Origin: a bacterium | GTDB lineage: Bacteria; JAHJDO01 | Reading direction: 5' to 3' | NCBI GenBank assembly: GCA_030611945.1 | Contig: JAUWOV010000002.1 | Location: forward strand, 1 to 47,018 | Length of the DNA: 47,018 nt | Part shown: piece after piece, positions 36,200-44,199 of the stretch | Numbering within the stretch: position 1 is the stretch's first letter | Layout of the letters: each line of letters opens with the position of its first letter | Notes under the pieces: generated by a model | The model's database searches: none | Told to the model about the DNA's origin: nothing | Seen by the model: only the letters and a program-made list of their open reading frames with translations | Made by a program: the position numbers and the translations under genes

Positions 36200-37423
36200 A
36201 TGAAGAAAAAATGGGTAGGAATAATAGGAAGTATTTTAATACTTCTTATGTTTGGAACTTATGCGATAGGTAATAGCTACCTAACAACGAAGTTCCTAAG
36301 AGGTTATACAACTATAGATCTCTACAACATCCTGATTGATTTTGAGACGGATGTGGACTTAAATACAGCAAAGGTTACTAATGCAACTCATACAGGCGAG
36401 GTAACAGGAGCAACAGCTTTAACAATCACTGATGAGGCTGTAACCTATGCCAAGATGCAACATGTATCTGCCACAGCTAGATTGTTAGGTAGAACGACAG
36501 CAGGGGCTGGAGACGTTGAGGAGATAACAGTCGGTGGAGATATCAGTCAAAGTGGCAGCACATTCACAATCGGAGCGGATAAGGTTTCATACGATAAAAT
36601 GCAAGATGTATCAGCTACCGATAAGCTCTTGGGCAGAAGCACAGCAGGGGCAGGAACAGTTGAAGAAATAGCTTGCACTGCGGCAGGTAGAGCCATATTA
36701 GACGATGCTGATGTCTCCGCGCAAAGAACTACTTTAGGCGTAGATCCAGCAGGAACTGATAACTCTACTGATGTTACGCTTAATGCTAGTGCTACAACGG
36801 GCGGATTAAGTCTGTCAACGCAGGAGATAAGTCATAGAACTGCAACAAATGCACAAACAGGCTATATGACTGCTGCTCTGGTTCTTGATATTGAAAACGA
36901 TAACTTGGCAGAAAAGACACCTGTAAACGCCGTAGCTTCAGAGGGGAAAATTACTTCTGATGCAACTGCACCTTCAGATACAGATACTGTAACTATTGAT
37001 GAGAAGGTTTACACCTTCAAAACGGTACTTACGCCTGTTGAAGGTGAGGTTCTGATTGGTGGCTCTGCTGCCATTGCTCTTGATAATCTATTATCAGCGA
37101 TTAACCATACAGGAACTCCTGATACAGATTATAAATGTGCAGCGGTTCATCCAACAGTAACTGCAACTACAAATACCGATACAACTCAGGTAGTTCAAGC
37201 AAAGACTAAGGGTGTTGCGGGAGATTTAATTGCTCTTGCCGAGGCATCTACGCATTTAACTGTGGATGCAGCGACTTTAGGCACAGAAACAGCAGGAGTA
37301 GACGGCACAGTAGGCGTTGCTAATGAGACTTGCGCAGACGGGTCATATCTCTACCACTGCACTGCTACAAACACAATAGCAGACGCTAATTGGAGACGGG
37401 TTTCACTAGGTTCAGCATATTAA
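36200..37423 (+). CDS. Fiber-like repeat protein with an N-terminal hydrophobic signal
   Basis: 407 residues. The N-terminus MKKKWVGIIGSILILLMFGT looks like a Sec signal or membrane anchor, unusual for a virion protein. Two repeats of tail-fiber type follow, AKMQHVSATARLLGRTTAGA and DKMQDVSATDKLLGRSTAGA, then CTAAGRAILDDADVSAQRTT and Thr/Ala-rich beta segments. GGGAG lies at 7 nt before ATG 36200. Either a fiber with a helix mistaken for a signal or a true exported host-interacting protein. Confidence 0.6.
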   Translation: MKKKWVGIIGSILILLMFGTYAIGNSYLTTKFLRGYTTIDLYNILIDFETDVDLNTAKVTNATHTGEVTGATALTITDEAVTYAKMQHVSATARLLGRTTAGAGDVEEITVGGDISQSGSTFTIGADKVSYDKMQDVSATDKLLGRSTAGAGTVEEIACTAAGRAILDDADVSAQRTTLGVDPAGTDNSTDVTLNASATTGGLSLSTQEISHRTATNAQTGYMTAALVLDIENDNLAEKTPVNAVASEGKITSDATAPSDTDTVTIDEKVYTFKTVLTPVEGEVLIGGSAAIALDNLLSAINHTGTPDTDYKCAAVHPTVTATTNTDTTQVVQAKTKGVAGDLIALAEASTHLTVDAATLGTETAGVDGTVGVANETCADGSYLYHCTATNTIADANWRRVSLGSAY

Positions 37424-37434
37424 ATTAACTGTAT

Positions 37435-37466
37435 GGAGGGCTTAAGATATTACCTTTAAGCTCCCC
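37435..37466 (+). repeat. Third intergenic hairpin
   Basis: GGGCTTAA (37438-37445) pairs with TTAAGCTC (37456-37463) with one wobble; outer GG and CC add two pairs. It shares the CTCCCC end with the previous two hairpins and again lies between a stop and the next Shine-Dalgarno. Confidence 0.5.
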
Positions 37467-37487
37467 GTGCGAAATGGAGATAAAAAA

Positions 37488-38555
37488 ATGCTAACCTTTA
37501 AGCAAATACAAGTTCTTGTGTGTTCTAAGTTCGGCTTTACCTTATCAGAGATGACAGATGCGGAAGATCTCGCAACTCTAAACCTCATTAAGTCTTATAT
37601 TAACTTTGCTCAAGATATTGTTTATCAAAACAAGATGTCTTGGATGAAAGCGCAGGGGTTTATTTGTCTAAAAGCAAAGTATAATACAGGAACTATAACC
37701 GCAACACAAAACTCTGCTTCTATTACCGGCGATGGAACTACATTTACTCGTGATATGGAAGGACAGAAGATAGTTATTGAAGACGGAGCTGATGGTTCAG
37801 TAGTTTATAGACTTAAAGACTTCACTTCTGCAACTGTGTTTTCTCTGGACGGCAAATATATCCACACAGGCGGAATTGGACTGACATACGCAATTTATTA
37901 CGATGTATATTTACTTCCCATAAATTTCAATTCGCTTATAGAAATGAAAGATGTGGATGTCTCATCTGACGATAAGGAGAAAAGCTATAAATTACTTTTA
38001 GAGGATATAGCTTCGGGTATTCCCGCAGAAATGCAATTCATAGGATTTGCTGATAAATCTTATTACAGCACAGGCACAGTTTCAATTGATAAAGCAGCTA
38101 CAGAAGTGATTGGGGTTGGGACAGCTTTTGATGATGATTTTGTAGGCAGGAGCATACAGTTAGGGACCTATGGCAAGTTATATGAGGTTGCAAGTGTTGC
38201 AGACGGAACTCATTTAGCTATCAATAAAGGATTTGGCGGAGAAAATATATCGGGTGGAAAATTTCAAGTGGATCCGTCTCTTATAGAGAGAATTAAGTTT
38301 AGTTCTTCTCCTTCCATAGCAAAACGCATTCCTTATGCTTATTACAAAAAAGCAATAACATTGCAGGATGATGAGGATATTTCCCCTATTCCAGCAGATG
38401 ATGTATTGGTTTTAGGCGGAATATGGCTATATGCAAAGAATGATAATCAGTCTTATCAGAACATAGCATTACGGGATTTTGACGATGCAATAAATAGAGT
38501 AAGAAGTAAGAGAGTGGCTGGCTCACCTACTTTAGTTAAAGCGAATGAGGCGTAA
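37488..38555 (+). CDS. Head-tail adaptor or virion structural protein with two repeated beta domains
   Basis: 355 residues from ATG 37488 (GGAG upstream). The N-terminal ~60 residues are helical (TLNLIKSYINFAQDIVYQNK). Two similar beta units follow, at about residues 70-135 (GTITATQNSASITGDGTTF) and 195-265 (GTVSIDKAATEVIGVGTAF). Such modules are common in connector and tail-hub proteins of short-tailed phages. The C-terminal part is helical. Confidence 0.6.
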   Translation: MLTFKQIQVLVCSKFGFTLSEMTDAEDLATLNLIKSYINFAQDIVYQNKMSWMKAQGFICLKAKYNTGTITATQNSASITGDGTTFTRDMEGQKIVIEDGADGSVVYRLKDFTSATVFSLDGKYIHTGGIGLTYAIYYDVYLLPINFNSLIEMKDVDVSSDDKEKSYKLLLEDIASGIPAEMQFIGFADKSYYSTGTVSIDKAATEVIGVGTAFDDDFVGRSIQLGTYGKLYEVASVADGTHLAINKGFGGENISGGKFQVDPSLIERIKFSSSPSIAKRIPYAYYKKAITLQDDEDISPIPADDVLVLGGIWLYAKNDNQSYQNIALRDFDDAINRVRSKRVAGSPTLVKANEA

Positions 38556-38806
38556 TGGCTAGTTTAATAATAGAGCATTTTTTTGGTGCAAACACAAAAG
38601 GCGATAAAAAGGATGTGAGCGAACATGCCTGCATACGACAAAAGAATATGGTATCGGCAAATGGACTGTTTTCAACTCGTGAAGGCTATAAAAAGTTAGA
38701 TAGCACAGAATATTCAGCAAGGATAAATATGGTTTACTATTTCAAGCGAAGCGTGGGCGGAAATAAGACGCTAGTTTGCGCAGGAGGCAACATTTATGCC
38801 GTCTGA
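38555..38806 (+). CDS. Stand-alone N-terminal virion module (duplicated)
   Basis: 83 residues, TAATG coupled. It matches the first ~83 residues of the next protein: CIRQKNM / CYRMKNM, TREGYKK / TRAGYKK, INMVYYFKRSVGG / INLIYEFKRVVGG, GGNIY / GGNLY. The pattern recalls the start of long phage hub proteins. Alone it is too short for a full protein, so it may be a product of gene splitting. Confidence 0.55.
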   Translation: MASLIIEHFFGANTKGDKKDVSEHACIRQKNMVSANGLFSTREGYKKLDSTEYSARINMVYYFKRSVGGNKTLVCAGGNIYAV

Positions 38807-39452
38807 TACACTTAAAACTTTTTCTGGGCAAATTACGGAAGGCTCGCAAAAGGCTATTCCAAAGGATAACTGTTATAGAATGAAGAATATGCGGTGTCTT
38901 GAGAATAAGTTTTTAACACGTGCTGGCTATAAGAAATACAATTTAGTTCCTTATGACGCACATATAAACCTAATTTATGAATTTAAAAGGGTAGTAGGTG
39001 GGCATTTGGATATAATAGGTTTTGGTGGAAACTTGTATGAAGGGTATCCTGTTCCTCCGCCTTGGACTACTTTGGGTGGATTTTCTGATCCCTATGGTAT
39101 CTACTACGACCCTGCGAGTGGGCATATTTATGTTGCTAACAGTGGTAATAACCGCATAGTCAAGACCAAGATAGACGGCACTGGTTGGCAGACTTTAGGT
39201 GGATTTTCTGATCCTTGCGGTATCCACTACGACCCTGCAAGTGAATATATTTATGTTGCTAACAGCAATAATCATCGCATAGTAAAGACGCAAATAGACG
39301 GAACTGGTTGGACTACCTATGGAAGTGGTGGTAGTGGAGTAGGGAAATTTTCTGATCCCTATGGTATCTACTACGACCCTGCGAGTGGGCATATTTATGT
39401 TGCTGATCAGGATAATAACCGCATAGTAAAAGCAATACCAGATTGGAGTTAA
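38796..39452 (+). CDS. Virion module fused to an NHL beta-propeller repeat array
   Basis: 218 residues; AGGAGG lies 8 nt before ATG 38796. Residues 1-85 repeat the previous protein. Residues ~90-218 are three NHL repeats of about 41 residues, each with FSDPYGIYYDPASGHIYVAN and NNRIVK-like cores. NHL propellers usually bind proteins, sugars or RNA; three blades are fewer than the usual six. A receptor-binding or hub role is possible. It ends 1 nt before the next start region. Confidence 0.7.
   Translation: MPSDTLKTFSGQITEGSQKAIPKDNCYRMKNMRCLENKFLTRAGYKKYNLVPYDAHINLIYEFKRVVGGHLDIIGFGGNLYEGYPVPPPWTTLGGFSDPYGIYYDPASGHIYVANSGNNRIVKTKIDGTGWQTLGGFSDPCGIHYDPASEYIYVANSNNHRIVKTQIDGTGWTTYGSGGSGVGKFSDPYGIYYDPASGHIYVADQDNNRIVKAIPDWS
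39063..39449 (+). repeat. Three near-identical ~123-bp NHL DNA repeats
   Basis: Units 39063-39185, 39186-39308 and 39309-39449. The first two are exactly 123 bp; the third carries a Gly/Ser insertion (GSGGSGVG). Repeats 1 and 3 share a long identical run from TTTTCTGATCCC to TTTATGTTGCT, so duplication is recent or the array is homogenised. Confidence 0.85.
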
Positions 39453-39453
39453 A

Positions 39454-41511
39454 ATGGCACTAATAAAATCAGGACTTAAAGACTTACTTATGCAGGCGGC
39501 AACTTTACAGGGCAAAGCATTTATTGTAAATGGTCAGGACGGGAATATGTCATATAATGGCTGGACTACACCTGCAAGCCAAGTATTAGTAAACATGAGT
39601 ATAAAAGCACCGCCAGCTTGCGCAACAGATGAAGGCACTAATTTAGCAGGTTCTCTAGTAGTAGGTGGAAAATACAAAGTTAAATTTGAGTATTACAATA
39701 AAAGCAGAAGTGTGCCGTCTGGAATGAGTCCGGAGTCCGAAGTAATAATTTGTCAAAGTAATGGAGGCATAAGAGCCAATATTCCCGCCAACTCAGGCGT
39801 AGATAGTCAAGTAACACATATAAGAGCGTATCTGACGGCTAATGGCGGGAGTGTCTTTAGACTTGATGACGCAGACGGAAAAGCATATACAGGCGCAGCT
39901 ATTACTTATGACTTCACAGTAGTGGAAAAAGCTAGAAAAGTGGCAATGGGCGAACTAGCGGCAGACGGCAAGTCAAACATAGACGTTCACGGCATATTCC
40001 CTACTGTTAAATATATAAAGGCTTTTAAGGATAGATTATGGGGACTAGGCACAGAGAAGTTTTCAGGCGGGACGGTAGCTGTAACAAACGGAAGTAAAAC
40101 AGTAACTCTTTCAGACGATACACTGCCGACAGGCATAGCAGACGGATATACGCATTTTCACATAGACGGCGATTCGAGAAAATATCTCATAGATTCCAGA
40201 ACCGACGACACACATTTTGAACTAAAACAGAACTATGACGGAACAACAGGAAGCGGAAAGTCATACTATATTTACGGAGAGAACTCATATCTTTATATGA
40301 CATACATAACCCCAGGCGGGATACCTATGCCAGAAAGCTGGCCAGCAGACCATTTTGTCCCTATAAACAAAGATGATAACGATGTATGCACAGGACACGG
40401 CGTTACACATAACCAAATAGTAGCCTTTAAGACAAGAAGTCTTGGCATTGTAAGCGGAACAAGCCAAAGTAATTTCCAATTTATTTGCATAACAGTAGAA
40501 ACAGGCTGTATATCAGGTTATACAATAGACAATAACGATAAAGGCGACCTTTTATTCCTATCAGAAAAAGGACTTTGTTTAACTAATGGAAATGAGGTAG
40601 TAAACCTGTCAGAAAGCCAGATAGGCAATATCTTCACAGGAGAGGGTAATCCTCCTTGGACCGTAGAGAAAAGCCTTCTGGGAAACGCCTGTGGGGGTTA
40701 TGACATACTTACTAATAAATATACACTCTTTGTTACAGAAAACGGACAGACACAAAATATAAAAAGAGTAGTTTACGACTTCAACAAAGTAAATGGTGTA
40801 GCTATTGGCTGGTATGAAGGAGATGGAATAGTAGCGCGCTGTTGTGGAATACTTGAGGACGCAAGCGGATCACCGAAGGTATCTTTTGGGTGCGACGGTG
40901 GAGTAAACGGAGACAAAGCGTACGTATATTCTTATGATGAGGATGTTACAAATGACGGAGCTGGCACAACTTCAACTAAAAGAGGAACTGTAACATCTGC
41001 AACTAATAATAGCTTGACGGATAGCGCAGCTAATTTTACTGATGATATTTTGGGGTGCAATGTTTCGATATTGAGTGGAACAGGAGCAGGGCAATCAATA
41101 CGTATTTATACAAGAGATAGCGCAACTAAATTCACATTAGAAGCTAATTGGGACACTAACCCAGATACTACCAGCATATATGCCATAGGAGCTATTGACG
41201 CTTTTAGGTTATTCAAACAGCAGGATTTCGGGGCCCTGGGAAGTAAGATACTGGATAAGATAATTCTGATTTTCAAACAGGCAGCATATTCGTGTTACAT
41301 CAAGGTATTTAACGACTATTCAACCACAGAAAAGATAGATAAGACAATCTCACTAGATACATCAAAGGGGTATCGTATGTTGCGAATCGGACAAAACAAA
41401 GCCAGATTACATCAACTCAAGATAGGTCTCAATGATGTGGATAAACCTATCGAAATACGTGAAATAAAAGTGGAATTTAGAGGTGTTGGCAAACCGAAGG
41501 ATTTTGAATAA
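39454..41511 (+). CDS. Large virion structural protein (hub/tail)
   Basis: 685 residues with TTGGAG upstream. Beta-rich. It begins IKSGLKDLLMQAATLQGKAF and INGQDGN-like segments that normally follow the module carried by the two preceding genes. Later domains include GTVAVTNGSKTVTLSDDTL and GTVTSATNNSLTDSAANFT with GTGAGQSIRIYTRDSATKFT, both common in phage structural proteins. Probably forms a hub or tail part. Confidence 0.65.
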   Translation: MALIKSGLKDLLMQAATLQGKAFIVNGQDGNMSYNGWTTPASQVLVNMSIKAPPACATDEGTNLAGSLVVGGKYKVKFEYYNKSRSVPSGMSPESEVIICQSNGGIRANIPANSGVDSQVTHIRAYLTANGGSVFRLDDADGKAYTGAAITYDFTVVEKARKVAMGELAADGKSNIDVHGIFPTVKYIKAFKDRLWGLGTEKFSGGTVAVTNGSKTVTLSDDTLPTGIADGYTHFHIDGDSRKYLIDSRTDDTHFELKQNYDGTTGSGKSYYIYGENSYLYMTYITPGGIPMPESWPADHFVPINKDDNDVCTGHGVTHNQIVAFKTRSLGIVSGTSQSNFQFICITVETGCISGYTIDNNDKGDLLFLSEKGLCLTNGNEVVNLSESQIGNIFTGEGNPPWTVEKSLLGNACGGYDILTNKYTLFVTENGQTQNIKRVVYDFNKVNGVAIGWYEGDGIVARCCGILEDASGSPKVSFGCDGGVNGDKAYVYSYDEDVTNDGAGTTSTKRGTVTSATNNSLTDSAANFTDDILGCNVSILSGTGAGQSIRIYTRDSATKFTLEANWDTNPDTTSIYAIGAIDAFRLFKQQDFGALGSKILDKIILIFKQAAYSCYIKVFNDYSTTEKIDKTISLDTSKGYRMLRIGQNKARLHQLKIGLNDVDKPIEIREIKVEFRGVGKPKDFE

Positions 41512-41972
41512 TGGATTTTGTTAATAGATATAACTTTAATGATCCTCAACTTGCCGATTTAGCCAGACAACTAGAGGGTATATTGAATGGGAATCTTGAA
41601 GGTAGTAATTTTACATCAGTAACAAGTTCAGGCTTGACAGGTAAATACTGCAAGACAAAGAGATTTGGTAATTTTTTAGTAGCTGGGGAAGTATTTGGGA
41701 TTTTTTATTCTCCTGATACCATTTCCATTATTAAACTTTTTTTAAGTATTGGCGCAGTTGCAGATCAAGATATTACAGTAGAAATTTACAAAAATGATGT
41801 TGCAACAGGACAGATTGCAACTTTATCAAGTGGAACAAAATCAGAAATGACTATCTTAGGCAGTCCATTGAGTTTTATAGAGACTGATAAAGTCAGTTTA
41901 AAGGTAATTACTTGCGGATCAGACAATGATCCAGGACAAGATTTAGATTGTGATCTGTATTATGAAATATAA
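41511..41972 (+). CDS. Beta-sandwich virion protein
   Basis: 153 residues. A short helical start (LADLARQLEGILNG) precedes a beta-rich body (SIIKLFLSIGAVADQDITVE, ending LDCDLYYEI). TAATG coupling with the large hub protein. Not recognised. Confidence 0.5.
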   Translation: MDFVNRYNFNDPQLADLARQLEGILNGNLEGSNFTSVTSSGLTGKYCKTKRFGNFLVAGEVFGIFYSPDTISIIKLFLSIGAVADQDITVEIYKNDVATGQIATLSSGTKSEMTILGSPLSFIETDKVSLKVITCGSDNDPGQDLDCDLYYEI

Positions 41973-41987
41973 GGGGGTGTAAATATA

Positions 41988-42839
41988 ATGGCTAGGACAA
42001 TAGCACAAATTCAAGCAGAAATGGCAAATCTTCCTACTTCTTTTTCTGTTAGCAGTAGAGGTGGTGGAGCACAGGTAGGTGATAAGGACTGGCGAAAAAG
42101 ACAAGCATTACAGCAGGAACTTACAGCATTGAAAAGAGCAGAACAGGTAACTCCTATAACTGCTATCACAACAGCAATGAAGGAAACTCAAAGACGTGCA
42201 GCAGAAGATAAAAAGTTGGCTCTGGCAGGAGTAACAGGCAGGGAAACACAGGCAACAGGGGCTATTACAGCAGGCAGGGAAAAAGGCATAGCGGCTTATA
42301 GTCCCACAGAGGAGCTTCTAGCAGAAGCAAGAAAAGAAGTGAGTCCTGAACGTGAAGCTGAGATGTATGAAGCGGGCAGGATAGGTATTGAAGCAGGCAC
42401 ACAGGCAGGGAAAAGACGACTACAAGAGACTTATGCTCGTGGCGGTGCTCCGGGTGGTGCTATGTTTAGAATGATGGGTGATGTTGAATCAGCAGGACAG
42501 GGGCAATTATCTGAAGTGCAAAGAAACATAAATATTGATAGATACAAAAAGTTAATGGGTTTAACAGGCGAAAGCGGAAGAATAGCAGGAGCAAAGGCAA
42601 CTATATTTGGGCAGGAAGGCAGAAGTCTTGCAGATGTTTATGGAACAACCGGCAGAACATTAGCAGATATTTATAAACATACCATTGCTAAGGTCCCTGA
42701 ATATCCTGAAATACCTAGTGGCGGTGGCGGGACTACTAGGACTGTATCAGGTGGAGGATTTAGAAGTGCACCTAAAAAGAAAAAGGTTTATCGACCTACT
42801 ACGGCTACTACTTGGGGAAGTCGTTGGAGTATGAACTGA
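41988..42839 (+). CDS. Ala/Gly-rich helical virion protein
   Basis: 283 residues. Long helices with REKGIAAYSPTEELLAEARK, then Gly-rich stretches and a basic C-terminus (PKKKKVYRPTTATTWGSRW). AAGGGGG lies upstream. Might be an ejected internal protein by position; no family recognised. Confidence 0.5.
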   Translation: MARTIAQIQAEMANLPTSFSVSSRGGGAQVGDKDWRKRQALQQELTALKRAEQVTPITAITTAMKETQRRAAEDKKLALAGVTGRETQATGAITAGREKGIAAYSPTEELLAEARKEVSPEREAEMYEAGRIGIEAGTQAGKRRLQETYARGGAPGGAMFRMMGDVESAGQGQLSEVQRNINIDRYKKLMGLTGESGRIAGAKATIFGQEGRSLADVYGTTGRTLADIYKHTIAKVPEYPEIPSGGGGTTRTVSGGGFRSAPKKKKVYRPTTATTWGSRWSMN

Positions 42840-42861
42840 TAAAGAGAGGAGAGTGATATAA

Positions 42862-44199
42862 ATGGCAGGATTCGGAATCGACCCCACAAGTTTAAGTTTA
42901 AGCCCAGCGGGCTACCTACAGCACCGCAGAGCACGCAAAGCACAGGACATAGGGGAAGCACAATTTGAAAGAAATTTGATAGAAAAAGAAGCAGATAGAA
43001 AAGCGAGATTTGCTGAGTTGCAATTTGATGCAGACCAAAAACTATTAATAGAAAAAGCAAAAACCGAAGCAAAACTTTTAGCTGATGAGGCAAAATCGAC
43101 TAAAGAAATACGGACATGGGCAGAAAATCGTGCTAACGAAGCAATAAAGGCTGGTAACGCTACTTTTGACCAATGGGATGAACTCGTTGACTATTTTATA
43201 GGCGTAAAGACAGGACAAGCACGACAGCCACAACCTCAATTTCAACCCGCAGGAGCAGAGGGCGGTTATGATTTAAGAACAGAAGAAGCAGCATTGGAAG
43301 AAGAAATGGGCAGAATGAAGCAAGCTAAACAGCAACCTGCGCCTTACACAGAAATGATTCCTACTGTTACAGGCGGAGAAGGTAGTTATGTGTTAGAAAC
43401 ACAGGAAAATTTACCGGAAGAACTTCGGAAAGAACAAGGTCAACCAGCAAGAGAATTAACATTAGAGGAAATAAATAAGCAAATATTAGATGAATATAAG
43501 GCAGGACAAGCACCAACGCCAGCACCTGTAACACCCCCAGCACCTAGAAAGCCAGAAATACCAGAAGCGGTTGTTAAAACAAGATACGCGCCAGAATACA
43601 GACGTGAAACTCGTCAGATAAAAAATGCTACAAGAACAATAAACCAAATTAAAAAAGATGAAGCTAGGCTTGAAAAACTGATAAAAAGTCCTGCTTTTTC
43701 TCCTAATAAGAAAAAATACAGAGATGATCTGAAAAAGTTAAAAGCCAGAAGAGAGAAACTAAAAGGAAAAGTAGATACTTCAGAAAAAAGGCTTATAGCA
43801 ATAGAGAGAGAATCGGGAGAGAAATGGGAAGCTAAGCGGGAGAAGTTGGAAAAACCGACTTCTAGAGAAGCAACAAGAACGAAAAATCTAATAAAATACT
43901 TTGAAGAAATTAATAAAGGAAAAATAACACAAAGCAGAGAAGAAGGATTTAGCCATGATGAAAAGAAAAAGTTAGAGCCAATTCTTAAACGATACAATGC
44001 AATTCTTAAAAAAGAAGGTAGCCCTGAATTAGAGTTATACTATGACACTGTAGGTAAAAATAAGTGGAGATTGAGAGAGAAAGCAGGAACAGCTACAAGT
44101 GGTAATGAACAAGAAACACTAATACAAGACAATATGCGTGCTTATGGTAAGAGTAGAGAAGAAGTTATTTCTGCACTTAAAGCAAAGGGATTATTATAA
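42862..44199 (+). CDS. Coiled-coil internal virion protein
   Basis: 445 residues, rich in Lys/Glu with coiled coils at about 30-90 and 250-340, separated by a Pro/Gln-rich linker (PAPVTPPAPRKPEIPEA). The C-terminal ~30 residues hold NMRAYGKSREEVISALKAKG, a short helix seen in other phage internal proteins. AGAGAGGAG upstream. It overlaps the next start by 1 nt. Probably an ejection protein. Confidence 0.55.
   Translation: MAGFGIDPTSLSLSPAGYLQHRRARKAQDIGEAQFERNLIEKEADRKARFAELQFDADQKLLIEKAKTEAKLLADEAKSTKEIRTWAENRANEAIKAGNATFDQWDELVDYFIGVKTGQARQPQPQFQPAGAEGGYDLRTEEAALEEEMGRMKQAKQQPAPYTEMIPTVTGGEGSYVLETQENLPEELRKEQGQPARELTLEEINKQILDEYKAGQAPTPAPVTPPAPRKPEIPEAVVKTRYAPEYRRETRQIKNATRTINQIKKDEARLEKLIKSPAFSPNKKKYRDDLKKLKARREKLKGKVDTSEKRLIAIERESGEKWEAKREKLEKPTSREATRTKNLIKYFEEINKGKITQSREEGFSHDEKKKLEPILKRYNAILKKEGSPELELYYDTVGKNKWRLREKAGTATSGNEQETLIQDNMRAYGKSREEVISALKAKGLL

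Noticed and set aside
39063-39449. Tandem repeats as CRISPR or minisatellite
   Set aside because: The 123-bp period is in frame and encodes NHL repeats.
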